NCBI GenBank assembly: GCA_002375765.1
Contig: DFMV01000053.1
Coordinates: 1-22,918, forward strand
DNA length: 22,918 bases
Origin: Rhizobiales bacterium UBA3584
GTDB lineage: Bacteria; Pseudomonadota; Alphaproteobacteria; Rhizobiales; Devosiaceae
Direction of reading: 5' to 3'
This document shows, piece by piece, positions 8,389 through 18,072 of the stretch (position 1 is its first letter; each line of letters starts with the position of its first letter). The position numbers were made by a program, and so were the translations under genes. The notes beneath the pieces were generated by a model. The model was not told the DNA's origin. It saw only the letters and a list, made by a program, of their open reading frames with translations, and ran no database searches.

Positions 8389-8884
8389 GGGCAAGATGGG
8401 TGGGGCGAGCCTGGTGCTCGCCCTGATCCTTTCAACCGTAGCGCTGTCCGACGAGAACGATGGTCTGGTGCTGGAAGTTCTCCTGGAAAACGGCCAAACC
8501 ATCTTTCAGGAACCGGTCGCCGAGGGTACGCGGTGGTGCATTTTCTGGAATCATTCGGTCCAGCACTTTCTCGTCCGGGACTGCTTTGTCGCGAGCGAAG
8601 GGCAGATGCTACTCGAAAGATCCCATCAACCCGATTTTGCAGCAGGGCTGGGCCATATTCCTGGCCGCGGCACGATGGTTTCGGCACCTGAGGGCGGCTA
8701 CTGGATCGAGAACATAAACGAGCCCGTACCCAATAATTGCCTGCGCCTGCGTGTAGGGGCGCCCGGAGTCGACCACCGGATCATTGTCAATCAACGAGAC
8801 GAGAACCTGTCTGCCATAGCGCCACGTGAGGCCGTGCGCATCGTCCTGAATGGCTCAGGACACGAGGGAGAAAATTCATGCTGA
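8375..8884 (+). CDS. DUF1850 family protein of the TAXI TRAP operon
   Basis: Small protein (169 residues) between the binding protein and the permease, a position typical of DUF1850 proteins. It has an N-terminal hydrophobic stretch (LVLALILSTVALS) that is probably a signal peptide or anchor, then a single domain with WCIFWNHSVQHFLVRDCF and a central GLGHIPGRG segment. The chosen ATG at 8375 overlaps the upstream gene by 14 bases and provides lysines for the signal peptide. An in-frame ATG at 8396, four bases after AAGGG, is a serious alternative that gives 162 residues. The gene overlaps the permease start by 7 bases (ATGCTGA). The family's molecular function is unknown; the constant co-occurrence implies a role in TAXI transport. 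Confidence 0.85.
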   Translation: MPGPKGKMGGASLVLALILSTVALSDENDGLVLEVLLENGQTIFQEPVAEGTRWCIFWNHSVQHFLVRDCFVASEGQMLLERSHQPDFAAGLGHIPGRGTMVSAPEGGYWIENINEPVPNNCLRLRVGAPGVDHRIIVNQRDENLSAIAPREAVRIVLNGSGHEGENSC

Positions 8885-10917
8885 AATCGATCTTCCAGCA
8901 ACAGGGCACGCTGACCCCGGACATACCGCCTCCGACCAGTTCCGTGGTGGAGCGCCCCTGGCCCATCCGTCTGGCGGTCATCATTCTGTCAGTCGCCCTG
9001 GTGCTGTTTCAGCTCTACACAGCGGGCATAAATCCGCTCGGTCTCTTCTACCAACGATCCATCCATCTTGGCTTCATCCTGACGATCGCCTTTCTGGTGT
9101 TCCCGGTCGCCGGCCCGCACCGCAAGCAAGGTCCGGTAGGAGCCCTGATCGATACCGTATTTTTCGCGCTCGCAATCGTATCGGGCTTTTATATCGCCGT
9201 CTTTCTCAACGACATAATCGACCGCGCAGGCTTTTGGAGTTCGACCGACGTTACAGTGGGTGTGATCGCGGTTATCACCCTCCTCGAGGCCAGCCGGCGT
9301 GTGGTCGGTAAAGGCATCACCATCATCGGCATCGTTTTCATCCTTTACGCAATGGCGGGACCAAACGGGCCCTTGCCGTGGCTGGGCGACATCATGCCGG
9401 GAATTCTCAGCCACCGGGGCTACCCCATCGACCGCCTGGCAGCACAACTCTATCTCGGACAGGAAGGGATTTTCGGCCTCCCGCTCGGCGTGGCCGCGAC
9501 CTACGTCTTCATTTTCGTGCTATTTGGTGCCGTGCTCGAAGTCACCGGAGCGGGTCACTTCTTCATCGAGCTTGCCTACGCCGCGACCGGACGCCGTCGG
9601 GGCGGCCCGGCCAAGGCTGCGGTCGTTGCATCGACGGCCATGGGATCGATCTCGGGTTCGACCATTGCCAATGTGGTCACCACCGGCCCCTTCACCATCC
9701 CGCTGATGAAGCGGCTCGGATACAAACCCGCGCAGGCAGGGGGCATCGAAGCCGCCGCTTCAACAGGCGGGCAGATAACCCCGCCCCTGATGGGCGCCGG
9801 AGCCTTCCTGATCGCTGAATACACAGGTGTCCCCTACCTCCACATCGTTCTGGTATCGATATTTCCGGCGTTCCTCTATTTCCTGACGGTGTATCTTTTC
9901 GTCCATATCATCGCCATTAAGCAGAACATGAAGGGCATGTCGGCGAGCGAATTGCCCTCCGTACGCGAGGTGATGAAAAACGGCTGGCACTTCATGGTGC
10001 CCCTCGCGACCCTGATGTATCTGTTGGTCCTCGGCATTTCTCCGATGCGGGTCGGCTTCTGGGCCGTTATTTCGGTGCTGATCGTCGCCATCCTCAAGGG
10101 AAGCTATGACTGGCTCCGGTTCGCACCGCGGGAGGACGGAACCAAACGCCCCTCGATTGGCGAAGCTCTCAAGCTCGGCGGTCTTAAGCTGGTTGAGGCC
10201 TGTGAGGTCGGCGCCCGCAACGCGCTGACGGTCACGATCGCCTGCGCCATCGGCGGAATAATCGTTGGCATTATTGGCCTCACCGGCCTGGGCCTGAAAT
10301 TCACTTCCATGATGCTCGCGTTCTCCGGCGGGTACGTGCTGCTGGCCCTCTTGCTGGTGCTTGTCGCCAGCTTGATCCTTGGCTTCGGCTTGCCCGTCAC
10401 CGCCGCCTATATCGTGATCATCATCCTGGTCGGGCCAGCCCTCAACCAGGAATTCGGCATTCCGCTGCTGATCGTGCATCTTGTGGTGTTCTGGTATTCC
10501 CAGGATTCCAACGTCACACCACCGGTCGCCCTCGCCGGTTTTGCAGCGGCAGCAATAGCGCGAAGCGGGCCGATGGAGACCAGCATCCAGGCGTGGAAGT
10601 TTGCCAAGGGCCTCTACATCATTCCCATGTTCATGGTGTTTAACCCAGAAATCATCATAGGCGGGCCGCTGCCCATAGTGCTTTGGAACGGCGCGTTGGC
10701 GCTTGCTGGCACAGTGGCGTTTGTCGCCGTACTCGAGGGCTTCTTCCAAACCCGAATGCATATCGTCTTGCGGGTGGTGCTCTGTCTTGCCGCCATTGGT
10801 TGTCTGTCGCCATATCCGGCCGCTGAAATTGCCGGGTTCTTTGGCTGCGTTGCAATCCTGGGGCATAACGCCTGGCTTGCCTGGCGCAACGACCGAGCCA
10901 ATCTTCAGCCCGCATGA
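8878..10917 (+). CDS. TRAP transporter fused permease subunit (4TM/12TM)
   Basis: Inner-membrane component of the TAXI TRAP importer, 679 residues, with the small (Q) and large (M) subunits fused in one chain as is usual for TAXI systems. Residues about 20-150 hold the DctQ-like 4-TM part. The rest is the DctM-like ion-coupled elevator domain, with the conserved stretch GSISGSTIANVVTTGPFTIP and the AAASTGGQITPPLMGAGAF motif. A second pseudo-repeat has LILGFGLPVTAAYIV and DSNVTPPVALA. Many hydrophobic helices are obvious throughout. It is translationally coupled to the DUF1850 gene. Its stop codon touches the hairpin that terminates the convergent acs operon, so the two operons meet tail to tail. 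Confidence 0.95.
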   Translation: MLKSIFQQQGTLTPDIPPPTSSVVERPWPIRLAVIILSVALVLFQLYTAGINPLGLFYQRSIHLGFILTIAFLVFPVAGPHRKQGPVGALIDTVFFALAIVSGFYIAVFLNDIIDRAGFWSSTDVTVGVIAVITLLEASRRVVGKGITIIGIVFILYAMAGPNGPLPWLGDIMPGILSHRGYPIDRLAAQLYLGQEGIFGLPLGVAATYVFIFVLFGAVLEVTGAGHFFIELAYAATGRRRGGPAKAAVVASTAMGSISGSTIANVVTTGPFTIPLMKRLGYKPAQAGGIEAAASTGGQITPPLMGAGAFLIAEYTGVPYLHIVLVSIFPAFLYFLTVYLFVHIIAIKQNMKGMSASELPSVREVMKNGWHFMVPLATLMYLLVLGISPMRVGFWAVISVLIVAILKGSYDWLRFAPREDGTKRPSIGEALKLGGLKLVEACEVGARNALTVTIACAIGGIIVGIIGLTGLGLKFTSMMLAFSGGYVLLALLLVLVASLILGFGLPVTAAYIVIIILVGPALNQEFGIPLLIVHLVVFWYSQDSNVTPPVALAGFAAAAIARSGPMETSIQAWKFAKGLYIIPMFMVFNPEIIIGGPLPIVLWNGALALAGTVAFVAVLEGFFQTRMHIVLRVVLCLAAIGCLSPYPAAEIAGFFGCVAILGHNAWLAWRNDRANLQPA

Positions 10918-10941
10918 AAAAGCCCCGGCAACCGCCGGGGC
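10917..10941 (-). terminator. Intrinsic terminator of the SBP-liv-acs operon
   Basis: On the minus strand, GCCCCGGC and GCCGGGGC form a perfect 8-bp stem with a four-base loop, followed directly by TTTTT at 10921-10917. It lies about 50 bp past the acs stop codon and its T-tract runs into the stop codon of the convergent TRAP permease gene. Confidence 0.85.
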
Positions 10942-10954
10942 CCGGTCTCCTCTT

Positions 10955-10993
10955 GAAACGCCCGCCGCTGGTAACGCCGTCGGCGGGTGTTTC
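10955..10993. terminator. Long 13-bp hairpin between convergent operons
   Basis: GAAACGCCCGCCG and CGGCGGGTGTTTC pair over 13 bp (one G-U/G-T mismatch) around a 13-base loop. The stem begins at the last base of the acs stop codon. The plus-strand sequence after it lacks a long T-tract, so for the TRAP operon it may act as a weak terminator or a 3'-end block. For acs mRNA it may stabilise the 3' end ahead of the real terminator. Confidence 0.55.
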
Positions 10994-12921
10994 TATCGGT
11001 TCAGGCGATTGTCTATGAGATTATCGACGACCGCAGGATCGGCGAGCGTCGAGGTATCACCCAGAGCACCGAAGTCGTTTTCCGCGATCTTTCGCAGAAT
11101 ACGACGCATGATCTTGCCGGAGCGGGTCTTGGGAAGTCCCGGCGCAAACTGGATGCAATCGGGAGAAGCGATCGGCCCGATTTCCTTGCGAACCCAGTTG
11201 CGCAGTTCGACCAGGAGATCGTCGCTCTCTTGTTCTCCCGACATCAGCGTAACGTAGCAATAAATCCCCTGCCCCTTGATTTCGTGCGGGTAGCCGACAA
11301 CCGCGGCCTCGGAGACCTTCGGGTGAGCAACCAGAGCGCTCTCGATCTCGGCTGTACCCAATCGGTGGCCGGAGACATTGAGCACGTCGTCAACGCGCCC
11401 GGTGATCCAGTAATAGCCGTCCTCATCGCGCCGAACGCCATCGCCGGTGAAATAGAGGCCCTTATAGGTCGAAAAATAGGTCTCGACGAACCTCGCATGG
11501 TCGCCCCATATGGTACGCGCCTGCCCCGGCCAGCTGTCGGCTATCGCCAAAACCCCTTCCGCCTTGGTCTCCTCTATCACCTGGCCTTCAGGCGTCAGAA
11601 CAAGCGGATCGACGCCCAAGAACGGCTTGGTCGCGGAACCTGGCTTGGTCGGGATCACGCCGGGAAGCGGCATGATCATCGACGCGCCGGTTTCCGTCTG
11701 CCACCAGGTATCGACGATTTCGCATCGGCCTCGACCGACATGCTTGTGATACCACTGCCACGCTTCGGGATTGATCGGCTCGCCCACCGTTCCGATGAGA
11801 CGCAAGGATGAAAGGTCGGCCTTTTCGACGTGCTCGACGCCAGCGCCCATGAGCGCACGAATGGCCGTCGGAGCCGTATAGAAGATGTTGACCTTGTGCC
11901 GGTCGACCACCTGCCAGAAGCGCGATGGGTCGGGCCAGTTGGGAACGCCTTCAAACATCAGCGAGGTGACGCCGTTGGCCAGAGGTCCATAAACGATATA
12001 GCTGTGTCCTGTCACCCAACCGACATCGGCCGAACACCAGTAAACATCATCGGGCCGCGGATCGAAAATCATCTCATGGGTCAGAGAGGCCCAGACAAGA
12101 TAGCCGCCAGTGGTGTGCAAGACGCCCTTGGGCTTGCCGGTCGAGCCCGACGTATAAAGGATGAACAGCGGATCCTCGGCCTTCATTGGCTCTGGAGCAC
12201 AGAACGGCTCCACTCCGGCGGCTGCCTCATGCCACCAGACATCACGGCTGCCTTTCATGGCGACGGCGGCTCCGGTATTTTCCACCACCAAAACCTTGGA
12301 AACGCCCGGACAATCTTCCAGTGCCTTGTCGACATTGGCCTTGAGCGGAACAGCCTTGCCACCGCGCCGTCCCTCGTCGGCCGTAACCACTATGCTCGAA
12401 TCCGCGTCATTGATCCGCCCCGCCAGAGCGTCGGGCGAGAACCCGGCAAAAACGACCGAATGTGGCGCTCCGATGCGGGCACAGGCCAGCATCGCATAGG
12501 TCGCTGCCGGTATCATCGGCAGGTAGATGGTGACCCGATCACCCTTTTTGACACCCAGATCCTTGAGCACATTGGCAAACCGGCAGACTTCGTCGTGCAA
12601 TTGCCGGAAGCTGATGTGTTGGGCACGATCTGTCGGACTGTCCGGCTCCCAGATCAGCGCCGTTTTGTCGCCATTGGTCGCAAGGTGCCGATCAATGCAG
12701 TTGGCTGAAACGTTGAGAACCCCGTCCTCGAACCATTTGATGGAGACGTCCGGGTAGGCAAAGGTGGTGTTCTTGATTCTGGTGTAGGGCTCGATCCAGT
12801 CCAGCCGTCGTCCCTGCTCTGCCCAGAAAGCCTCAGGGTTAGATAGCGATGCTGCGTATTTTTCTTCAAAACTCTCCGGCGTGAGCCGGGTATGCCGTGC
12901 CACGGGAGCTTGGCTGTTCAT
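10993..12921 (-). CDS. acs: Acetyl-CoA synthetase (AMP-forming)
   Basis: This enzyme activates acetate with ATP and CoA to acetyl-CoA via acetyl-AMP. The 642-residue length is normal. The adenylate-forming core motif [11 protein letters not shown] starts at residue 256. WWQTETG and the hinge region [23 protein letters not shown] follow, as does the C-terminal PKTRSGK motif, with Lys603 matching the catalytic lysine that is reversibly acetylated in other Acs enzymes. After WWQTETG it has ASMI rather than the common GHMI. The start is ATG at 12921 with AGGAGG seven bases upstream; that ribosome-binding site overlaps the stop region of the preceding ATPase gene. It is the last gene of the transporter operon, so uptake and activation of a short-chain acid are co-expressed. 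Confidence 0.96.
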   Translation of the reverse strand: MNSQAPVARHTRLTPESFEEKYAASLSNPEAFWAEQGRRLDWIEPYTRIKNTTFAYPDVSIKWFEDGVLNVSANCIDRHLATNGDKTALIWEPDSPTDRAQHISFRQLHDEVCRFANVLKDLGVKKGDRVTIYLPMIPAATYAMLACARIGAPHSVVFAGFSPDALAGRINDADSSIVVTADEGRRGGKAVPLKANVDKALEDCPGVSKVLVVENTGAAVAMKGSRDVWWHEAAAGVEPFCAPEPMKAEDPLFILYTSGSTGKPKGVLHTTGGYLVWASLTHEMIFDPRPDDVYWCSADVGWVTGHSYIVYGPLANGVTSLMFEGVPNWPDPSRFWQVVDRHKVNIFYTAPTAIRALMGAGVEHVEKADLSSLRLIGTVGEPINPEAWQWYHKHVGRGRCEIVDTWWQTETGASMIMPLPGVIPTKPGSATKPFLGVDPLVLTPEGQVIEETKAEGVLAIADSWPGQARTIWGDHARFVETYFSTYKGLYFTGDGVRRDEDGYYWITGRVDDVLNVSGHRLGTAEIESALVAHPKVSEAAVVGYPHEIKGQGIYCYVTLMSGEQESDDLLVELRNWVRKEIGPIASPDCIQFAPGLPKTRSGKIMRRILRKIAENDFGALGDTSTLADPAVVDNLIDNRLNR

Positions 12922-12932
12922 TGTCCATCCTC

Positions 12933-13688
12933 CTAAATGGCGAGGTATTCTTGCCGCAACTCGGCATTTTCGAGCACTTCGCGAGCTGTCCCGGCGAACG
13001 CCACCTCTCCGGTGTCGAGGATAACGGCCCGGTCGGCCAGTTTGAGTGCCGCGACCGCATTCTGCTCCACAATGATCGTGGTGATGCCCAGATCCTTGAT
13101 CTCGTGCAGGATTGTTTCGATTTCCTGGACGATAACCGGTGCAAGCCCCTCATAGGGTTCGTCGAGCAACAAGAGCTTGAGATCTCGGGCCAGAGCCCTG
13201 GCAATGGCAAGCATCTGCTGCTCGCCGCCAGAGAGCGTCGTGCCCTCCTGCCGGCGGCGTTCGGCAAGCCGGGGAAAATGACCGTAAATGCGGTCAAGGT
13301 CCCATCCAGTGCCCGGCGCCACCTGGGCAAGGGCCAGATTTTCCTCGACCGACAACCCTTGAATGATGCGGCGGTCCTCCGGAACGAGTTGGATTCCGGA
13401 TCGAGCCGCTTCAAAGGCCTTCATGCCATGCACCGGCTGGCCGTCGAGCCAGATTTCCCCCTGGTGCAAGCTGGGATTGTCGAGCCGTGCAATGGTGCGC
13501 AGGGTCGAAGTTTTACCCGCGCCATTGCGCCCCAATAGCGCAAGAATCTTGCCGTGAGGCACCTCGAAGCTCACCCCCTGCACGATGTAGCTCTCGCCGT
13601 AATAGGCGTGGACGTCCTGCACGGACAGAAACGGTGCATCGGCCTGAGCCGTCGCTTCCGGCTGCATGTTTGTCGAGACGGCGTTCAT
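12933..13688 (-). CDS. LivF-type ABC transporter ATP-binding protein
   Basis: Second ATPase of a hydrophobic-amino-acid-type (HAAT) ABC importer, 251 residues. The Walker A motif GRNGAGKT is at residues 53-60, and the signature [15 protein letters not shown], Walker B LLLLDEP and switch motif VEQNA are all intact. After Walker B it reads YEGLAP, as in LivF proteins. An N-terminal extension of about 20 residues precedes the ABC fold. The start ATG overlaps the stop codon of the upstream ATPase gene by one base (TAATG), so translation is coupled. Substrate specificity is set by the binding protein and the operon ends in acs, so a branched-chain amino acid role should not be assumed. Confidence 0.93.
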   Translation of the reverse strand: MNAVSTNMQPEATAQADAPFLSVQDVHAYYGESYIVQGVSFEVPHGKILALLGRNGAGKTSTLRTIARLDNPSLHQGEIWLDGQPVHGMKAFEAARSGIQLVPEDRRIIQGLSVEENLALAQVAPGTGWDLDRIYGHFPRLAERRRQEGTTLSGGEQQMLAIARALARDLKLLLLDEPYEGLAPVIVQEIETILHEIKDLGITTIIVEQNAVAALKLADRAVILDTGEVAFAGTAREVLENAELRQEYLAI

Positions 13689-14455
13689 TAATGCGCTCCT
13701 CCCAGATAGGCTTCCTGTACGCGCGGATCGCCACGCACGTCCTCGGGCAGGCCCTCGGCGATGATCCGCCCGCCGGCCAGCACCGAGATCTTGTCAGCAA
13801 GCGAAAAAACCACATGCATATCGTGCTCGATGATCACCTTGGTCATGCCGCGGCTCTTGATCTTTTTGAGCAGCTCGATTGTGGTGTTGGTGTCATGACG
13901 GCTCATCCCGGCCGTCGGCTCGTCCAGTAGCAAAAGCCGGGGCTTCTGGATCAGGCACATCGCCAGCTCCAGCCGGCGTTTGTCGCCGCGCGACAGAGAA
14001 CCCGCGTGAATGCCGCGCCGGTCAATCAACCCGACATCTTCCAGCATAGCTTCGGCTTCCTCGCGCAAAGCTGTCTCTCGTTCGAAAGGCTTGGCCAGAT
14101 TGATCTTGAATGCACCGTCGCGTCGGGCAAAGGCAGGCGTCATGACATTCTGAAGCACGGAAAGGTCGGAAAAGATTTCCGGAGTTTGAAAGACGCGGCA
14201 GACGCCGAGCTGATTGATCTGGTGGGGCTGCTTGCCAGTCAGCACCGTGCCATCAAAGACCACAGCGCCGCTGGTGGGCGGGATGCGTCCGATGATGACA
14301 TTGAGCAGGGTTGATTTGCCCGCCCCGTTCGGCCCGATGATCGCATGCGTCTTGCCCTCCTCGACCTGCAGGTCGATGTCGGCGAGAGCATGCAGACCAC
14401 CGAAGTTCTTGTGCACATCGGCGACATGCAGAACGACATTCTTATTGGCTTCCAT
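13688..14455 (-). CDS. LivG-type ABC transporter ATP-binding protein
   Basis: First ATPase of the HAAT importer, 255 residues. Walker A GPNGAGKST is at residues 41-49, Walker B LLLLDEPTAGMS is present, and the switch histidine is in IIEHDMHVV. The signature is LSRGDKRRLELAM, where the usual Gly/Tyr-Gly-Gln/Glu is partly replaced (Arg at position 3, Asp at position 5). LivG and UrtD proteins vary at these positions but Asp is uncommon. The start is ATG at 14455, supported by AGGAGG six bases upstream that overlaps the end of the permease gene; an 85-residue upstream extension in the same frame is antisense-like and rejected. Confidence 0.93.
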   Translation of the reverse strand: MEANKNVVLHVADVHKNFGGLHALADIDLQVEEGKTHAIIGPNGAGKSTLLNVIIGRIPPTSGAVVFDGTVLTGKQPHQINQLGVCRVFQTPEIFSDLSVLQNVMTPAFARRDGAFKINLAKPFERETALREEAEAMLEDVGLIDRRGIHAGSLSRGDKRRLELAMCLIQKPRLLLLDEPTAGMSRHDTNTTIELLKKIKSRGMTKVIIEHDMHVVFSLADKISVLAGGRIIAEGLPEDVRGDPRVQEAYLGGAH

Positions 14456-14465
14456 GACCAACCTC

Positions 14466-15617
14466 CTATTCCGCTGCCGATGTGCTGAGTTTGGCTTGCG
14501 TCTCTTCGTGCTTGCGGCCGTTGCCGACCAGCGAGCGGATACGCCGAACGCCTTCCATGATACCGCCCGGAAGGAAGACGACGACCAGTACGAACACCAG
14601 TCCCTCCGTGAGCTTCCAGCCTTCGCCCACGAATTTCGACGCCACGGTGACCGCGAAGTCCTGAATACCGTCGGGCATCCAGTCGAAATAGAACTGGAGG
14701 ATGCGATCATTGTAGGCCGAGAATATATTTTCCATGAATTTGATGAGCCATGCCCCGATGACCGGCCCGATCAATGTGCCGACGCCACCAAGGATGGTCA
14801 TCAAGACAACCTCGCCCGAAGCTGTCCACTGCATGCGTTCGGCACCGGCCAGCGGATCGGTTACCGCCAGAAGACCGCCGGCCAGGCCAGCGTACATGCC
14901 GGAAATAACGAAGGCCGCCAGCGTGTAGGGACGCGTGTTTACCCCCATGTAGGATAGACGTGTCTGGTTGGATTTGACCGCCCGCAGCATCATTCCAAAT
15001 GGAGAAGTGAATATCTTCTGGGCGATAAAGAACACCACGAGCAGGATCACGGCGCAGAGATAAAAGCCCCCCATGCCCCCCAGAGCATTGCCCAAAAGAC
15101 TCGGAGAGGGGATGGTCGACGAGGTGCCAACAGCAAAGAGGTTATCGAGTACGCGCGGGTCAGAGCCAGCTAGCTGCAGGGCCGTCTCGCCATTAGTGAT
15201 TGGCGTCAGCACCGAATAGGCAAGGTTGTAGCTCATCTGGGCGAACGCCAGGGTCAGGATCGAAAAGTAGATTCCCGAGCGGCGCAATGACACAAAGCCA
15301 ATGACCAATGCAAAGACCCCAGCCATGACGATGGCGAAGATCAACGCCGGAATGGCGTCCATCGACAACAGCTTGAACGACCAAACCGCCGTGTAGGAAC
15401 CGACACCCAGAAAGGCCGCATGGCCGAAGCTGAGATATCCTGTGAGACCGAAGAGGACATTGAAGCCTACCGCAAAGATCGCAAAGATCGTGAATTGCTG
15501 CATGAGCCCCGGATACGCCGCCCCTAACGGCTGCAGCCAGACCGGCATGGTGAGAACCACCAGCGAGAAGACCGCAAGGGTGATGTATTCGTTCTTGGGA
15601 AGTCGAAAGAAATCCAT
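14466..15617 (-). CDS. LivM-type ABC transporter permease
   Basis: Inner-membrane permease of the HAAT importer, 383 residues with about ten hydrophobic segments. It contains the family's [21 protein letters not shown] segment near residue 55. The coupling region is [19 protein letters not shown], followed by the [20 protein letters not shown] stretch and [19 protein letters not shown] hydrophilic C-terminal tail of about 30 residues follows the last helix. The ATG lies one base after the TGA of the LivH-type gene, so the two permeases are coupled, as expected for a heterodimeric channel. Confidence 0.93.
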   Translation of the reverse strand: MDFFRLPKNEYITLAVFSLVVLTMPVWLQPLGAAYPGLMQQFTIFAIFAVGFNVLFGLTGYLSFGHAAFLGVGSYTAVWSFKLLSMDAIPALIFAIVMAGVFALVIGFVSLRRSGIYFSILTLAFAQMSYNLAYSVLTPITNGETALQLAGSDPRVLDNLFAVGTSSTIPSPSLLGNALGGMGGFYLCAVILLVVFFIAQKIFTSPFGMMLRAVKSNQTRLSYMGVNTRPYTLAAFVISGMYAGLAGGLLAVTDPLAGAERMQWTASGEVVLMTILGGVGTLIGPVIGAWLIKFMENIFSAYNDRILQFYFDWMPDGIQDFAVTVASKFVGEGWKLTEGLVFVLVVVFLPGGIMEGVRRIRSLVGNGRKHEETQAKLSTSAAE

Positions 15618-15618
15618 C

Positions 15619-16647
15619 TCAGGCCTCCATCACGCCGCGCCGGCCAAGCAGGCCACGGGGACGAACAAGCAGAATGATCACGGCAACCGCGTAAATGATG
15701 ATCTGGTCGATACCCGGAATTAGAGCCTTGATGGCCGTCATCGAGGCAAAGGACTGCAGGATCCCCAGCAGGAAACCGGCAGCGACCGCACCGGGCAGCG
15801 ACCCCATGCCGCCAACCACGACGACGACAAACGAGAGCACCAGGAAATCCATGCCAAGATTGTAGTTGGGTGGCAGCAGGGGCGTGTACATGGCGCCTGC
15901 CAGGCCTGCCACCACCGCCGCCAGGCCAAACATGATCGTAAAGCGGCGATCGATATTGATCCCGAGCAAACCCACGGTTTCCCTGTCAGCCATGCCCGCA
16001 CGAACCACCATGCCGAAGGTCGTGAAGCGCAAGAATGCGAACACAGCGGCCAGGACGGCGAGCGAAAAGCCAAGATAGACCAGCCGCCAAAGCGGGTATG
16101 TCACCGCACCAGCCTGCATTCCGAACAGCGCGCCGACATCGGTGGCGCCGCGCAGATCGGAAGGGATCGGTTGCGGCCACGGATTGGGACCGAAAAACGC
16201 CTTGACCACTTCCTGAAGAACGATGGCTAGGCCGAACGTCACCAGAATCTGTTCGGCGTGGGGACGTTTGTAAAAATGCTTGATCAGCCCGCGCTCCATC
16301 GCCACGCCGATGATCAGCATGACGGGGATGGCTAGAAGGATCGAAAACGGTACTGAATAATCAACGAGCACCGCGCCGAAATCGCCGAACCACATCTCGG
16401 CCATCGGCGTGCGGACTTCGAGAGGCGAGCCCCAGGGCGAAAGCTGGGTTTCGTCGATCGTGACGCTTTCCATCGTAATAAGCGCACGGAACGTGACCGC
16501 GCAGAATGCGCCAAGCATGAACAGCGCGCCATGAGCGAAATTGACGACACCCAAAGTGCCGAAAACCAGAGTGAGGCCCAAGGCGATCAGGGCGTAAGCG
16601 CCGCCCTTGTCCAGCCCGTTGAGCAATTGCGCGAGAATCGCATCCAT
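15619..16647 (-). CDS. LivH-type ABC transporter permease
   Basis: Partner permease of the HAAT importer, 342 residues. It begins [30 protein letters not shown], a typical LivH N-terminus, and has [14 protein letters not shown] soon after. It continues with the [19 protein letters not shown] segment, the cytoplasmic coupling motif [21 protein letters not shown] and the [17 protein letters not shown] segment. The start at 16647 has GGAG eight bases upstream; an 18-residue in-frame extension is discarded because it runs into the intergenic hairpin. An insertion after the second helix (about residues 57-85, including [15 protein letters not shown]) is longer than in standard LivH. Confidence 0.93.
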   Translation of the reverse strand: MDAILAQLLNGLDKGGAYALIALGLTLVFGTLGVVNFAHGALFMLGAFCAVTFRALITMESVTIDETQLSPWGSPLEVRTPMAEMWFGDFGAVLVDYSVPFSILLAIPVMLIIGVAMERGLIKHFYKRPHAEQILVTFGLAIVLQEVVKAFFGPNPWPQPIPSDLRGATDVGALFGMQAGAVTYPLWRLVYLGFSLAVLAAVFAFLRFTTFGMVVRAGMADRETVGLLGINIDRRFTIMFGLAAVVAGLAGAMYTPLLPPNYNLGMDFLVLSFVVVVVGGMGSLPGAVAAGFLLGILQSFASMTAIKALIPGIDQIIIYAVAVIILLVRPRGLLGRRGVMEA

Positions 16648-16670
16648 CGATTTGGCTCCAGATGTAGGTT

Positions 16671-16696
16671 TGTCCGGCCACCGCGGCGGCCGGACA
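16671..16696 (-). promoter_or_regulatory. Intercistronic stem-loop between binding-protein and permease genes
   Basis: TGTCCGGCC and GGCCGGACA form a perfect 9-bp stem around an eight-base loop in the 72-base gap between the two genes. There is no T-tract. Such hairpins between a binding-protein gene and permease genes often protect the upstream mRNA or attenuate read-through, so the binding protein is made in excess; that role is inferred here. Confidence 0.6.
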
Positions 16697-16719
16697 TGCA
16701 AACAACCGTCAGTTCGGCG

Positions 16720-18072
16720 TCAGCACATTTGCGGGTCGGACGGGCCCAGGTCGCCGCCGAAGATCGCCGGGTCGTAGGTCACACTGTCGCGCGACGCGGT
16801 ATTGACCACCTCGAGCAGATCGAACTCGTTGGAAGGCTGTTCCTTGCCCTGAACGACCAGAACGTCCTTGAAGCACTGGTGATCGGAACCACGATAGAGC
16901 GTGGGGCCATTTCCCATGCCGTCGAATTCGAAATCTTCGAGCGCGGCAATAACTTCGGGCGGATAGAAGGTCCCTGCCCGCTCCACGGCGTCGCCATAAA
17001 GCAGTGTCTGAACGTAGGCAGTGTGCGCGGCCTGGCTGGGGGGTGACCCGTATTTGGCTCCAAACGAAGCGGTAAAGGCTTTCGAGCCTTCATCCTGCAT
17101 GCTCCAGTACCAGTTCGACGTGCCGTAAACGCCCTGCATCGCTGAGCCGGCACCAGCCGCCATGAGATCGGAGACCAGCGGCAGGACAAGCTGGAAATCC
17201 TGGCCGTTGGCCTGACGGTCGCGAAGACCGAACTGGGTGGCCTGAGTCAACGAATTGATGCCGTCAAAGCCATAGTGATTGAGGATCAGAACGTCGGCGC
17301 CCGAATTGAGAACCGGTGTAATGTATTGGCTGAAATCGCCGGCACCCACCGGCGTCCGAACCGTTTCCACAGTTTCCCAACCGAGCGCTTCGGTCGCGGC
17401 GATCATCGATTCTTCCTGGGTCCAGCCCCAGGTGTAGTCAGCCGTCAGGTGATAGGCCCGGCGATTGTTGCCATAGGCCGCGCCCAGTTGCGGACCGAGA
17501 CCGACGCCGGACTGGTAGGCATTGAAGAAATGGCGGAAGCCATATCTGCGCTTGTCCTTGCCCGTAGTGTCGTTGGAATGAGTCAATGCCGCCATGAAGA
17601 TGATCCCCATGTCCTGGCAAAGGCTTTGCACGGCGATGGCCACGCCCGAAGACGAGCCGCCGGTGATCATCACAGCGCCATCGCGTTCGATCATGCGGCG
17701 GGCCGATTCACGAGCCGGGTCAGACTGGGTCTGGGTGTCGCCGGTGACATATTCAACGCGCTTGCCCAAAACGCCATTTCCGGTCAGCGTTTTGGACGAA
17801 AAATGCGGGATCAGACCTCCGTCGCCCTCGCCATTGAGATGTTCTACCGCCAGTTGGTAGGCCTTAAGTTCATCAGCCCCTTCGTCAGCATAGGCACCGG
17901 TTTGGGGTACGTTGAACCCGAGAGTTACCGTATCACCGGTCGGCGCGTTGCAAAATTCCTGCGCCCAAGCCCCCTTGGACAAGATGAGGGGCGAAACCCC
18001 CGTCGCCAGGATGCCCGCCATACCCGTCTTGACGACGCGACGACGGCTGATTCCGCGTTTCAAATCGCTCAT
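16720..18072 (-). CDS. Tat-exported HAAT-type ABC transporter substrate-binding protein
   Basis: Periplasmic binding protein (450 residues) of the Peripla_BP_6 type that feeds the adjacent permeases. The N-terminus is a twin-arginine signal: SRRRVVK at residues 9-15, then a hydrophobic core and a GAWAQE cleavage site, so it is probably exported folded. The mature part opens with VTLGFNVPQTGAYADEG and contains GGSSSGVAIAVQSLCQDMGI, a typical HAAT substrate-pocket loop. Its only cysteines near the ends (CN at the mature N-terminus and the C-terminal residue itself) might form a disulfide. The start ATG has a strong AAGGAGG six bases upstream. It is the first gene of the operon that ends in acs and is transcribed away from the XRE regulator. 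Ligand unknown; a short-chain carboxylate or derived amide is plausible from context. Confidence 0.92.
   Translation of the reverse strand: MSDLKRGISRRRVVKTGMAGILATGVSPLILSKGAWAQEFCNAPTGDTVTLGFNVPQTGAYADEGADELKAYQLAVEHLNGEGDGGLIPHFSSKTLTGNGVLGKRVEYVTGDTQTQSDPARESARRMIERDGAVMITGGSSSGVAIAVQSLCQDMGIIFMAALTHSNDTTGKDKRRYGFRHFFNAYQSGVGLGPQLGAAYGNNRRAYHLTADYTWGWTQEESMIAATEALGWETVETVRTPVGAGDFSQYITPVLNSGADVLILNHYGFDGINSLTQATQFGLRDRQANGQDFQLVLPLVSDLMAAGAGSAMQGVYGTSNWYWSMQDEGSKAFTASFGAKYGSPPSQAAHTAYVQTLLYGDAVERAGTFYPPEVIAALEDFEFDGMGNGPTLYRGSDHQCFKDVLVVQGKEQPSNEFDLLEVVNTASRDSVTYDPAIFGGDLGPSDPQMC

Noticed and set aside
7273..8502. 409-codon minus-strand ORF opposite the TAXI binding protein
   Set aside because: Antisense shadow; it would also cover the sigma-54 promoter and signal peptide region.
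9760..10866. 368-codon minus-strand ORF opposite the TRAP permease
   Set aside because: Very hydrophilic mirror of a membrane protein, the usual signature of an antisense frame.
14456..14710. 85-residue N-terminal extension of the LivG-type ATPase
   Set aside because: It lies within the upstream permease gene, is low complexity, and the ATG at 14455 has an excellent AGGAGG.
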